NCBI GenBank assembly: GCA_934444645.1
Contig: CAKSCV010000033.1
Location: 1 to 20,259, forward strand
Direction of reading: 5' to 3'
DNA: 20,259 nt
From: an uncultured Eubacteriales bacterium
GTDB lineage: Bacteria > Bacillota > Clostridia > Oscillospirales > CAG-382
A model generated the notes under the pieces. It was given only the letters and a program-made list of their open reading frames with translations. It did not search any database and was not told the origin of the DNA. A program made the position numbers and the translations under genes. The first letter of the stretch is position 1. Each line of letters opens with the position of its first letter. Positions 12,734 through 20,259 of this stretch are shown piece after piece.

Positions 12734-15484
12734 ATGTTTATTACAGACCGCACTCAATTGAAAAAATACAATTCGGAAAACCGCCTGTGGCAGGGCATTC
12801 CCGGCATTGCCGTAACGCCGAAGGGACGAACCTTTTTGACCTTCTATTCGGGCGGAACCAGGGAACAGATCGGCAATTTTGCCGTTCTGCTCAAAGCCGA
12901 CCGCGATGAGGCGTTCGGCGAACCGATCGCTGCCGCATTTTGGGAAAATCACCGCTGCTATGACCCGTGCTTGTGGCTCGATCCGCTCGGCAGACTTTGG
13001 TTTATGTGGGCGTGTGCGCCCGACCATGCGGTATATGCCGTGATTTGCGACGATCCGGACGCCGAGGAGCTGCTGTGGAGTGGGGAGAGAATCATCGGCA
13101 AGGATGTTATGATGAACAAGCCGACCGTCCTTTCCACCGGCGAATGGCTGTTCCCGATGGCAGTATGGGACAGCGGCATACGCGCCGTTTCGTGTGAATA
13201 CGACTCGCAGGCAACCGACCGCGGCTCTTTTGTTTATAAAACCGTCGATAACGGCGTCAGCTTTACCAAATACGGAAAAGCGGAGGTCAAAAGACGTTCC
13301 TTTGACGAACATATGGTTTTGGAATTTCGGGATGGGTCTCTCGGAATGTATGTCAGAACCTTTTACGGCATCGGCGTTTCCTATTCGTTCGACCAAGGAA
13401 AAACCTGGACGGAGGGAGCCGACAGCGGCTTGGGCGGCCCTTGCTCGCGCTTTTTTATCAGACGGCTAAAATCGGGACGCATTCTTTTGATCAACCATTA
13501 TCATTATAAAGGCCGGAACAATCTGACGGCCCTGCTGTCCGAGGATGAATGTAAAACCTGGCAGTATTCGCTGGTGTTAGACGAACGGGACAATGTGTCC
13601 TATCCGGATGCCGTCGAGGACGAGAACGGGTATATCCATATCACCTACGACCGCGAGCGCGGCGCGTTTGAGACACGCTTAGAGGATACCTATGCCCAAG
13701 CGCGCGAAATTTTAATTGCCAAGATCACGGAAAACGATATTATGGCAGGAAGGCTTGTGGATGACCAAAGCTTTCTTAAAAAAACAGCCTCAAAGCTCGG
13801 AAAATACGCGTTGGAACATGAAAATCCTTATTTTGAAATCGGCAGATTTTCCGACAAGGAGCTTGTCAAATACCTCGCCGACCGCTCGCCCGACAAGATC
13901 ATTCCGTATCTTTTCGAGCAATATCGGGTCAATTGCTTCAATATGCAGAAGATCGACAGCCAGAAGTTAGACGTTCTTTTGGATAAGTTAAAAACGGGGA
14001 TCGGCGATAAAAAGAAAACCTTAATGGGTATTGTTTCTTTGGTGCGTTCGGTAACGGATTTTTCCAAAAACGATGTCCCGATCGTCAATCTGATCAAGGA
14101 AAAGCTTGAAAAAGATTTGTCCGTCGGCGTATCAGTCGAGCAGTTGGCTGCGACCATCGGCATCAGCAAATACTATATGTGCCATATTTTCAAAAAAACC
14201 ACCGGCATCTCCATCAAAGCCTACGAAAAGGAGCTTCGCCTTGCCAAAGCCAAAGATTATCTGATACATACGGATAAGCCGATTGCGGATATTGCCGGCG
14301 AATGCGGCTACGAAAACAGCTGTTATTTTTCGGAGATTTTTATGGCCTCCGAAAAGGTCACGCCCACGCAATACCGAAAATTACTAAAAACGTGCAGTGA
14401 GAAAGACCGGGATACGGTGCTGTACGGCAAGCTTGAGCACGTGGATCTTCTCGGCGAGCTGACGTTTGACAATGCTCCGGCAAGCGATCTGGTGCAGACC
14501 TATGCCGTGTCCATGCCGTCCGACCCGTACCGCTTCTTGCACGAATCCGCTATCATCGAATATCACGGCGTTTTGTTTGCCGCCTGGTACAACAACACAA
14601 AAACCGAGCTGCTCGGCGAAACGCCGATTCGCTTTTCCACCTCGCACGACTTGGGCAAAACCTGGAGTGAGCCGGTGATTCTGTTAAACGACGAAAGCGG
14701 GAAAATTCTGTATTGTCCGCCGGTTTTCGGCATCGACGACGATCGGCTGTATCTGTTTGCCAACCGTATGGTCAGCCCGGATCATATGCATTCGCTTGGC
14801 TTATATGTGTACGAGGAAAGCCAGAAAACCTTCTTGCCCGTATGGTCAAGACCGCTTGCCTTTAAGTTGAATACCAACGTTTACCGTCTGCCGAACGGAA
14901 AGCTCATTCTGCCCGGCCGCATCGGAGAATTAGACGGCTTTCCCAACACGCCGGCGGTGCTCATTGCCGATAACGGAAAAATCGACAGCAAGTGGCGCAT
15001 GGTGAAAATACAAAAAGACGGGATGCTGCCCGACGGTTCGCCGTATGTCCATCCCGAGGTTTCGCTCATTGTGACCGATAAAAAGCTCTATGCGTTTTGC
15101 CGGAACGACGAACGCCATGTCCCGATCCTTTACGTTTCGGAGGACTTTGGCGAAACGTGGAGCGCACCGATGTCCCACAACATCCCGTTTTCTTCCTCCA
15201 AAATCTATTCCGGCACACTGTCGGATCGCCGCAATTACGTCATCGGCAACTTAGAACCCGGCCGCAGCAAGCTCGCCATCTTTTTCAGTGAACCGGGCTC
15301 CATGACGTTCACAAAAGAAGTTGTTTTGCAGGACGGCTTTTCGGAGCAATTCGGCTTCGGAAGCATGTGGCATTACCCGTGCGCCTATGAATACGACGGA
15401 AGTTTGTATGTCATCTATTCCGCCAACGTTACCGACAGCGACCGCGGCGCGGTGGTCTCGGTCATTGATCTGGCAAAGCTGTAA
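12734..15484 (+). CDS. Sialidase-like propeller / AraC HTH / sialidase-like propeller fusion protein
   Basis: A 916-residue protein in one uninterrupted frame. Residues 1 to about 325 resemble BNR/sialidase-family propellers, with Asp-box-like motifs near 169-177 (VDNGVSF), 218-226 (FDQGKTW) and 269-276 (SEDECKTW), and a YPDAVEDENGYIHITYDRER end. Residues about 330-447 are a helical linker. Residues 448-552 form a complete AraC-type double helix-turn-helix (VSVEQLAATIGISKYYMCHIFKK, then IADIAGECGYENSCYFSEIF...TPTQYRK). Residues about 555-916 are a second propeller with Asp boxes at 637-644 (SHDLGKTW) and 802-809 (SEDFGETW). There is no signal peptide or membrane segment, so it is cytoplasmic. 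The start at 12734 has GGAAGG ten bases upstream. It may be a glycan-sensing regulator or an enzyme-regulator; catalytic competence cannot be judged. It overlaps the next gene tail to tail by 23 bp. Confidence 0.85.
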   Translation: MFITDRTQLKKYNSENRLWQGIPGIAVTPKGRTFLTFYSGGTREQIGNFAVLLKADRDEAFGEPIAAAFWENHRCYDPCLWLDPLGRLWFMWACAPDHAVYAVICDDPDAEELLWSGERIIGKDVMMNKPTVLSTGEWLFPMAVWDSGIRAVSCEYDSQATDRGSFVYKTVDNGVSFTKYGKAEVKRRSFDEHMVLEFRDGSLGMYVRTFYGIGVSYSFDQGKTWTEGADSGLGGPCSRFFIRRLKSGRILLINHYHYKGRNNLTALLSEDECKTWQYSLVLDERDNVSYPDAVEDENGYIHITYDRERGAFETRLEDTYAQAREILIAKITENDIMAGRLVDDQSFLKKTASKLGKYALEHENPYFEIGRFSDKELVKYLADRSPDKIIPYLFEQYRVNCFNMQKIDSQKLDVLLDKLKTGIGDKKKTLMGIVSLVRSVTDFSKNDVPIVNLIKEKLEKDLSVGVSVEQLAATIGISKYYMCHIFKKTTGISIKAYEKELRLAKAKDYLIHTDKPIADIAGECGYENSCYFSEIFMASEKVTPTQYRKLLKTCSEKDRDTVLYGKLEHVDLLGELTFDNAPASDLVQTYAVSMPSDPYRFLHESAIIEYHGVLFAAWYNNTKTELLGETPIRFSTSHDLGKTWSEPVILLNDESGKILYCPPVFGIDDDRLYLFANRMVSPDHMHSLGLYVYEESQKTFLPVWSRPLAFKLNTNVYRLPNGKLILPGRIGELDGFPNTPAVLIADNGKIDSKWRMVKIQKDGMLPDGSPYVHPEVSLIVTDKKLYAFCRNDERHVPILYVSEDFGETWSAPMSHNIPFSSSKIYSGTLSDRRNYVIGNLEPGRSKLAIFFSEPGSMTFTKEVVLQDGFSEQFGFGSMWHYPCAYEYDGSLYVIYSANVTDSDRGAVVSVIDLAKL

Positions 15485-16388
15485 CGTCCGGAGTGCTGCC
15501 GTTTGCGGAAAACGGCACCGCTTCCTTTTCGGCTTCCTTGTTCTTTGCAGACAGGGAAGCCGCGCTTTTGTGCGCCTTGCGATAGGCAAGCGGCGGCAGA
15601 CGGTACTTTTTCTTAAACGAGCGGCTGAAATAGGTGTAGCTGGCAAAGCCGGTCTGCTCGGCAATCGAATCGATGGAGAGGGTGCTGTCGCATAACAGCT
15701 TTTTGGCTTTTTTCAGACGTGCCTCCGTAATATATTCGCCCACCGTCTTTCCGAAGGCTGTGCGAAAGCTTTCGTACAGGGCGTTCTTGGAAACGCCGAG
15801 CGAGCGGCACAACGTTCCCACTGACAGGGATTCGCACAAATGCCCGTTTACATAATCTTTTGCCAGCTTGGCAAAGGCGTTTTCTTCGGAACGGATGATT
15901 TCATTGGTCAGGATAAAGGATACAATCATGGAAGCCAGTTCAAACATACTGTGGATCTGCCGATCATTGTAGGTCTGCAGCTGTTCGTACTGTTCCTGCA
16001 GGACAGACCGGTCTTCCGACAGCCACGAAAGCCGCGGCTCGATTTCGGAAAAGTCTGCTACACGCGTCCGCCCGATGAGGATATAGCCGATGATGCCGCC
16101 GTCCTTGCCAATCGGCAAAGCCGCATCCATCACACCGGCATGACAGATGTGGCTTTGTGCTTTTCCGCTTTCCCGGCAGCGTTTTAACAGTGCCATGTCC
16201 GAGCACAGGCATTTTTCCTTGCCGTCCGGCGTGCTTTGAATAGCAAGGCAGAAAGCCGGCATCTGCTCGCTGTAAGAGGCAAGCACCTCAAATTCATCGT
16301 CAAGCACCGACACCGAAACGCCGGTAATCACACAAAAATCCTTGATAACATCCTGTAATTTCGATGCGTCATAGCGAATTCCGGACAT
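15462..16388 (-). CDS. AraC-family regulator with PocR sensor domain
   Basis: A 308-residue transcription regulator. Residues about 5-165 match the PocR ligand-sensing domain, with the cysteine-rich core C60-L-C62, C71 and ICHAGVMDAALPI at 81-93. Residues about 175-275 are an AraC-type double helix-turn-helix (LSVGTLCRSLGVSKNALYESFRTAFG, then IDSIAEQTGFASYTYFSRSFKK). The last 35 residues are a low-complexity tail. The start is the ATG at 16388 with AAGGAG nine bases upstream; the frame to 16442 reaches into the promoter and is rejected. It is divergent from the isomerase-like gene at 16564 and convergent with the propeller-AraC fusion, so one or both are likely targets. PocR domains are known or proposed to bind small hydrocarbon derivatives; the ligand here is unknown. 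Confidence 0.88.
   Translation of the reverse strand: MSGIRYDASKLQDVIKDFCVITGVSVSVLDDEFEVLASYSEQMPAFCLAIQSTPDGKEKCLCSDMALLKRCRESGKAQSHICHAGVMDAALPIGKDGGIIGYILIGRTRVADFSEIEPRLSWLSEDRSVLQEQYEQLQTYNDRQIHSMFELASMIVSFILTNEIIRSEENAFAKLAKDYVNGHLCESLSVGTLCRSLGVSKNALYESFRTAFGKTVGEYITEARLKKAKKLLCDSTLSIDSIAEQTGFASYTYFSRSFKKKYRLPPLAYRKAHKSAASLSAKNKEAEKEAVPFSANGSTPDVTALPDQ
15497..15517 (+). terminator. Possible terminator for the fusion gene, inside the convergent gene
   Basis: TGCCGTTT-GCGGA-AAACGGCA, a perfect 8-bp stem, lies 12 bp past the stop codon of the fusion gene. The following bases are only moderately T-rich (CTTCCTTTTC). It falls in the 3' coding end of the AraC-PocR gene. Confidence 0.35.
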
Positions 16389-16420
16389 TGTTATCCGCTC
16401 CTTCAAGTTATCTTTGTTAC

Positions 16421-16449
16421 AGTATAACGGCACGAGCGGCAAAAGTCAA
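16421..16449 (-). promoter_or_regulatory. Promoter of the AraC-PocR regulator
   Basis: TTGACT (16444-16449), a 17-bp spacer and TATACT (16421-16426) on the minus strand, 33 bp before the ATG. Confidence 0.75.
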
Positions 16450-16502
16450 GCGGCAAGGCGAAATTTTCCGGAAGATATTGCATATATTTTGTCCGATGGG
16501 GC

Positions 16503-16531
16503 TTGCAATTCGAAACTGTCTGCGCTATAAT
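16503..16531 (+). promoter_or_regulatory. Promoter of the isomerase-like gene at 16564
   Basis: TTGCAA (16503-16508), a 17-bp spacer and TATAAT (16526-16531), about 33 bp before the GTG start. It is back to back with the AraC-PocR promoter at a 54-bp distance, which would let one regulator site serve both genes. Confidence 0.75.
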
Positions 16532-16563
16532 AAAACCGTAAATTTCCGCAAGGAGTGATTTCT

Positions 16564-17511
16564 GTGAAGCTTGCCACCACGACGGGGGATTTTGCGCGTT
16601 ACACCGCCTCCCATACCGAACGCGTCCGCCATGTGTACGATGCCGGTTTTACGCATATCGATTTGAGCATGTACGACGATTTCGGTATGCCTTCACCGTT
16701 TTTCGCATCCGATTGGCGAGAATATACCAAACGCCTCGGCGAATTTGCCGCCGGTCTCGGCATGACCTTCGTGCAGGCGCATTCGCCCGGCGGTAATCCG
16801 TTATGTTATGATGCCTCCCGACAGGTTCTTTTGGACGCAACCATCCGTTCCATCGAGGTCTGCGGCCTTTTGGGCATCCCGAATACCGTGGTGCACGCCG
16901 GTGTGATGAGCGGCATCGGCAAAGACGAATATTTCGAACGAAATCTGGATTTTTACAGACAGCTGTTCCCGGTGATGGAAAAGACAGGCGTTCGGGTGCT
17001 CACGGAAAACAGCGCGCATATCAATATGGGCGGAAACTACTATTTTTATAACGGAACGGATATGCGTGAATTCATCGATTATGCCGGTCATCCGCTTCTC
17101 GGTGTGTGCTGGGATACGGGTCATGCCAACATCGAGGGCAGCCAGTATAAGGAGATCCTCGCACTCGGCGATACATTAAAAGCCGTGCATATCAACGATA
17201 ACCGCGGCGAATGCGATGAGCATATCCTGCCGTTTGCAGGAACAGCCTCCATGGATGAAGTGATGCAGGCTCTTTCGGATACCCGTTTTGACGGCTATTT
17301 CACCATGGAATGCGACAGTATGCTCCGCCCGGCAAATTATTGGATCGGCAACCGCCGCCGCATGACCGATGTGCGTCCCGGAAAAACGCAGGACGGGACG
17401 CCGGATAACCGCTTGGCAGAGCCGCCGCTTGTGCTTGCCAAAAAAGCCGAGGAAATGCTGTATCTGTGCGGTAAATATATCTTGGAAAGCTATCATTGCT
17501 TCGAGGAATAA
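16564..17511 (+). CDS. Sugar phosphate isomerase/epimerase-like TIM-barrel protein
   Basis: A 315-residue member of the xylose-isomerase-like TIM-barrel superfamily. Metal-site and catalytic residues are visible: E148 in LTENSAH, D184 and H187 in CWDTGHAN, H209 in AVHINDN and E249 in TMECD. There is no signal peptide. The start is the GTG at 16564 with AAGGAG eight bases upstream; the in-frame GTG at 16555 lies inside that ribosome binding site. It is a single-gene unit with a strong terminator, transcribed divergently from the AraC-PocR regulator and probably controlled by it. Its exact substrate is unknown. It is the third gene of this superfamily, besides uxuA, in the window and is not a close copy of the other two. 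Confidence 0.8.
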   Translation: MKLATTTGDFARYTASHTERVRHVYDAGFTHIDLSMYDDFGMPSPFFASDWREYTKRLGEFAAGLGMTFVQAHSPGGNPLCYDASRQVLLDATIRSIEVCGLLGIPNTVVHAGVMSGIGKDEYFERNLDFYRQLFPVMEKTGVRVLTENSAHINMGGNYYFYNGTDMREFIDYAGHPLLGVCWDTGHANIEGSQYKEILALGDTLKAVHINDNRGECDEHILPFAGTASMDEVMQALSDTRFDGYFTMECDSMLRPANYWIGNRRRMTDVRPGKTQDGTPDNRLAEPPLVLAKKAEEMLYLCGKYILESYHCFEE

Positions 17512-17540
17512 GCCGAAAACCGCCGTTGCAACCAAAAAAC

Positions 17541-17579
17541 GCGCCATGGTTCAAGTTTTGAACCATGGCGCAGCTTTTT
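17541..17579 (+). terminator. Intrinsic terminator of the isomerase-like gene
   Basis: A perfect 14-bp stem (17541-17554 with 17558-17571) has a 3-nt loop and is followed by AGCTTTTT. It lies 29 bp past the stop codon. An A run precedes the stem, so it may also act for the convergent minus-strand gene. Confidence 0.9.
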
Positions 17580-17624
17580 GCTTTTTTGATTGTCTTTTCA
17601 CGCGAAATAACAAACTGTAAATAT

Positions 17625-17710
17625 GGAAGTTCTCTTGCTTACGTTTCTCCGCAAGAAACGTAAGCGAGGTCAAGAGCGAGAAGCTCTTGTCGCCGTTCGA
17701 AAACGGCGAA
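17625..17710. repeat. Three-hairpin intergenic repeat, copy 2
   Basis: Same layout as the copy at 1721-1810: a 12-bp stem (17637-17648 with 17654-17665, loop CCGCA), a 7-bp stem (17671-17677 with 17683-17689, loop GAGAA) and a 7-bp stem (17691-17697 with 17702-17708, loop CGAA). Two base pairs in the first stem and one in the second differ from copy 1, and each change is matched on the other side. It begins 32 bp past the stop codon of the minus-strand solute-binding protein gene. Confidence 0.85.
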
Positions 17711-17742
17711 AGCCCGGTTACGGCATTCAAGCCGCGACATCC

Positions 17743-19196
17743 TTATTTCAGTCCGCCGTAATCCTTGTTGAAGTCTTCAATGGTCTTCTTGGCAGAGGTT
17801 TCGCGAGCCGCATAGAAGGACGAGAAGTCGTGGGTCGTCGTGAGCGAGAGATCGCGGCCGACCGACTGGAACGGACCTCCGGCAACGTAACCGATATCAT
17901 AAACAATGCTTTTCTTGATGAGATCCATCATTTCTTCGGATTCCTCATCACGCGCATATTTTGTCTTCAACGATACCTCATAGAACGCCGGAATGACGTA
18001 CTTTGAGCCGTAAGCGCAAAGAGCCTCCGTGATGGCGCCGGTGCGTCTTGCATCGGAAACCGTGATCGGAATGAGCGCGAGCGGCGCGAAACCGTTGATA
18101 ATGGAGGAATACTCGTCATCGTCGCTGAATTTCGGGTACGGAACAATACCGAAATCGTCATCCATGTTGCGAAGCCCTTGCGCGTCGCCCAAGGCGCCGT
18201 TTGACATCATGGCACGACCGCTCTTGAAGATGTCGGCATAGTATACCTTTTTACTGGTGTTGCTGATATAGCAGGCCTCGTTGTCGAGCAAGCGGAAGAA
18301 TTCGTCAAATAATTCAACCGTTTTGTTGGAGTACAGCGTGAGTGCAAACTTGCCCTCATCGTCTTTGTCGTAAATCTTCTGTCCGCCGGTGTAAAGAATC
18401 GAAATCGGCGCACCCCATTCAAAGCAGACAAAGCCGTATTGGTCGTCCTCCGGCTTGATAACGCCGTCACCGTTCAGATCCGTACCGCCCTTTTTGGCAA
18501 GGTAGGCGAATTCGTCAAATGTCCATTCACCGTCTTTGACCGTTTCGTACGGATAATCAAAGCCCTTTTCGTCGAAAATGCGCTTATTGAACAGCAAACA
18601 CATGGCAAGGGAAAGACCGTCATGGGAAATGTCGCCGTCCAGCACATATAACCGATCGTTTAACGAGCAGTTGTCCACAATGTTTTTCGACCACCACGGT
18701 TTATCCATGTGAATGGTATCAATGTCGAGTACGTTCAGGGCTGCACCCTGTACCGCATAGGTGAATGCCGCACGGGAGTGCGCGAAAATGATGTCATATG
18801 CGTCGTCGCCGGCAAGCACCGAGTTTAACGCATCCACTTCATAGTCACTGCTGGAGGATTCGGAGACCGAAATGGTAATGCCGTATTTTTCCTCAACATC
18901 TTTGTTGCGGCGATAAATGGCGTCTGCCACGACATCCTCTTGACTTTCCTCTTGATATTGGCTTTCCGTCCAGCCCTTGCGGACCAAAATGCGGTAATTG
19001 TAGCCGTCGTATTTTTCAGTGGACAGATCCGCATCATAATCGATGGCGTCGGTGTTTGTTTTGTCCGTGCTGTCGGGCTCAACCACCTTGTTGTCCGGAG
19101 TCTTGCTGTCCGGCTGCTTTTTGTTATCTTTGTCGCAGGCGGCAAGCGTAAGCACCGTGCCGGCAACAAGAAGTGCTGCAAGAATTTTTTGAGCAT
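17743..19196 (-). CDS. ABC transporter solute-binding lipoprotein, frameshifted in the signal peptide
   Basis: An extracellular sugar-type (family 1) solute-binding protein of about 484 residues. It would capture substrate for an ABC importer and be anchored as a lipoprotein. The mature part opens with the lipobox LTLAAC, then an Asp/Lys/Thr-rich linker. It includes a DLNGDGVIKPEDDQ loop of calcium-binding type and ends in DFNKDYGGLK. The best start is the ATG at 19196 with AAAGGAG seven bases upstream, but that frame leaves the mature frame at a run of six A (minus strand, 19185-19190). One extra A would give MLKKILAALLVAG...LTLAAC, a normal lipoprotein signal. As it stands, the only in-frame start (GTG at 19155) gives no export signal. 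It is a sequencing error, a mutation, or a slippage-controlled gene. No permease genes are in the window. Confidence 0.85.
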
Positions 19197-19203
19197 AATC
19201 TCA

Positions 19204-19211
19204 CTCCTTTT
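19204..19211 (-). promoter_or_regulatory. Ribosome binding site that fixes the solute-binding protein start
   Basis: AAAAGGAG on the minus strand lies seven bases before the ATG at 19196. It shows that the ATG, and not the in-frame GTG at 19155, is the natural start, and therefore that the frame is broken downstream. Confidence 0.8.
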
Positions 19212-19223
19212 CAAGATAAGCAT

Positions 19224-19253
19224 ATTCTATCACATTTGCACGGAGCTTGTAAA
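19224..19253 (-). promoter_or_regulatory. Probable promoter of the frameshifted solute-binding protein gene
   Basis: TTTACA (19248-19253), an 18-bp spacer and TAGAAT (19224-19229) on the minus strand, 27 bp before the ATG. A shifted reading, TTACAA with a 17-bp spacer, is equally possible. Confidence 0.5.
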
Positions 19254-19313
19254 GAGGTGTTTTTACCAAAAATCCGCATTTTAATATAGACACTTTGCAC
19301 AAAAAAACGGGCG

Positions 19314-19365
19314 AAAAAAACGCGCAGCGCAAAACATGTAATAAATGTCTTGCGCTGCGCACTTT
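19314..19365 (-). terminator. Intrinsic terminator of the upstream solute-binding protein gene
   Basis: GCGCAGCGCAA and TTGCGCTGCGC form an 11-bp stem (19322-19332 with 19350-19360) extended by ACAT/ATGT after one mismatch. On the minus strand seven T follow after CG. It lies about 40 bp past the stop codon at 19405 and separates the two binding-protein genes. Confidence 0.88.
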
Positions 19366-19404
19366 TTGTCTATATAAGCTTATGGAAGCGGCTGTCCGCG
19401 GCGA

Positions 19405-20259
19405 TTAAAGTCCGCCGTAATCCGCGTTGAACTCTTCAACAGCCTTCTTGGCAGAGCCTTCGCGAGCCGCATAGAAGGACGAGAAATCGTGCGTGGTGAG
19501 CTTGGAAATGTCGCGGCCGACCGACTGGAACGTACCGCCGGCAACATAACCCATATCGTAAATAATGCTGTCCTTGATGAGATCCATCATTTCTTCGGAT
19601 TCTTCGTCACGCGCATATTTGGATTTAAGCGACTTCTCATAGAAGGCCGGGATAACGTCTCTGTGACCGTAAGCGGCAAGAGCTTCGGTAATCGCACCGG
19701 TGCGGTTGACATCGCTGACGCTGATCGGGATAACGATGAGCGGTGCAACGCCGTTGACAGCGGTAGAGTATTCGTCGGTTTCGTCAAATTTCGGGTACGG
19801 AATGATACCGAAATCATCGTCCATGTTACGAAGTCCCTGTGCCGAGCCGAGACCGCCGGATGCCATCATTGCGCGACCGCTGGAGAAAATGTCCGGACCG
19901 GAATAGTTGATATTGCCTTCGGTGAAGCGCAAAAAGCAGGCTTCGTTGTCCATCAGTCTGAAGAATTCGTCATAGATCTCGACGGTCTTGTTGGAATATA
20001 AGGTCAATTCCACAGCGCCTTCATCGTTGATGTTGTAGATCTTTTGACCGCCGGCATACAGCACGTTGATGGGTGCTTCCCATTCTGCCGTAACAAAGCC
20101 GTATTGGTCGTCCTCCGGCTTCATAACGCCGTCGCCGTTAAGGTCTTCGCCGCCTTTTTTGGCAAGGTATGCGAATTCATCGAACGTCCAATCGCCGTCT
20201 TTGACCATTTCGTAAGGATACTCAAAGCCTTTTTCATCAAAAATACGTTTGTTGAACAA
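19405..20259 (-). CDS. ABC transporter solute-binding protein, paralogue, cut by window edge
   Basis: The last 284 or so residues of a second family 1 solute-binding protein. The frame is open through the right edge, so the N terminus and signal peptide lie outside. It aligns along its whole visible length, nearly without gaps, with the neighbouring gene: FNKRIFDEKGF, DLNGDGVMKPEDDQYGF, GLRNMDDDFGIIPYPKF, KYARDEESEEMMDLI and DFSSFYAAREGSAKK are shared or nearly so. By eye about two thirds or more of residues are identical, which marks a tandem duplication. Differences cluster around the ligand-facing stretch after NEAC and in the surface segments, so the two may bind different sugars. It has its own terminator. 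Confidence 0.9.
   Translation of the reverse strand: MFNKRIFDEKGFEYPYEMVKDGDWTFDEFAYLAKKGGEDLNGDGVMKPEDDQYGFVTAEWEAPINVLYAGGQKIYNINDEGAVELTLYSNKTVEIYDEFFRLMDNEACFLRFTEGNINYSGPDIFSSGRAMMASGGLGSAQGLRNMDDDFGIIPYPKFDETDEYSTAVNGVAPLIVIPISVSDVNRTGAITEALAAYGHRDVIPAFYEKSLKSKYARDEESEEMMDLIKDSIIYDMGYVAGGTFQSVGRDISKLTTHDFSSFYAAREGSAKKAVEEFNADYGGL

Noticed and set aside
12361..12753. N-terminal extension of the YcxB-like protein by 131 residues
   Set aside because: It would cover two promoters and part of the divergent gene; a GTG with a good AAGGAG site at 12360 is the better start.
12710..13396. Minus-strand open frame of 228 codons
   Set aside because: It is antisense to the N-terminal part of the propeller-AraC fusion and has no start signals.

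Overview
The window looks like chromosomal DNA of an anaerobic, probably gut-associated Firmicute of class Clostridia (Oscillospiraceae-like). The evidence is the AAGGAG-type ribosome binding sites, sigma-A promoters close to TTGACA-17-TATAAT, a DnaI-type helicase loader, a tRNA with encoded CCA, mixed GC content of about 50%, and structured intergenic repeats of a kind common in that group. This assignment is inference from style; there is no 16S or marker gene here.

Left part (1-6500, all genes on the minus strand): a carbohydrate-use block. It has a cytoplasmic GH39 glycosidase, a hydroxypyruvate-isomerase-like TIM-barrel protein with its own promoter, and a rhamnose operon in the order sugar-phosphate-isomerase-like gene, rhaB, rhaA, with a clear promoter and terminator. 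No rhamnulose-1-phosphate aldolase is present. Positions 6614-8798 hold azlC/azlD (branched-chain amino acid export) and mnmA (tRNA 2-thiouridylase). A tRNA-Thr(CGU) with a consensus promoter and terminator is divergent from mnmA and is followed by about 200 bp of stacked hairpins.

Middle part (9336-12360, minus strand): a mixed operon of a YcxB-like membrane protein, a DnaI-type helicase loader, mannonate dehydratase uxuA and an RNHCP zinc-ribbon protein. It is served by two tandem promoters.

Right part (12734-20259): the most unusual region. A 916-residue cytoplasmic protein carries a complete AraC-type DNA-binding domain between two sialidase-like (BNR/Asp-box) propeller regions. It runs tail to tail, with a 23-bp overlap, into a second AraC regulator that has a PocR sensor domain. 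That regulator is divergent from a third sugar-phosphate-isomerase-like gene. The window ends in two closely related ABC solute-binding lipoprotein genes on the minus strand. The first has its signal peptide out of frame because of a 6-base A tract; the second runs off the window edge.

Taken together, rhaA/rhaB, uxuA, GH39, three TIM-barrel isomerase-like proteins, two sugar-type binding proteins and two AraC regulators suggest use of plant polysaccharide fragments containing rhamnose and uronic acid. Two copies of a three-hairpin intergenic repeat (about 1720-1810 and 17625-17710) differ by paired compensatory changes, which shows that the hairpins themselves are conserved.
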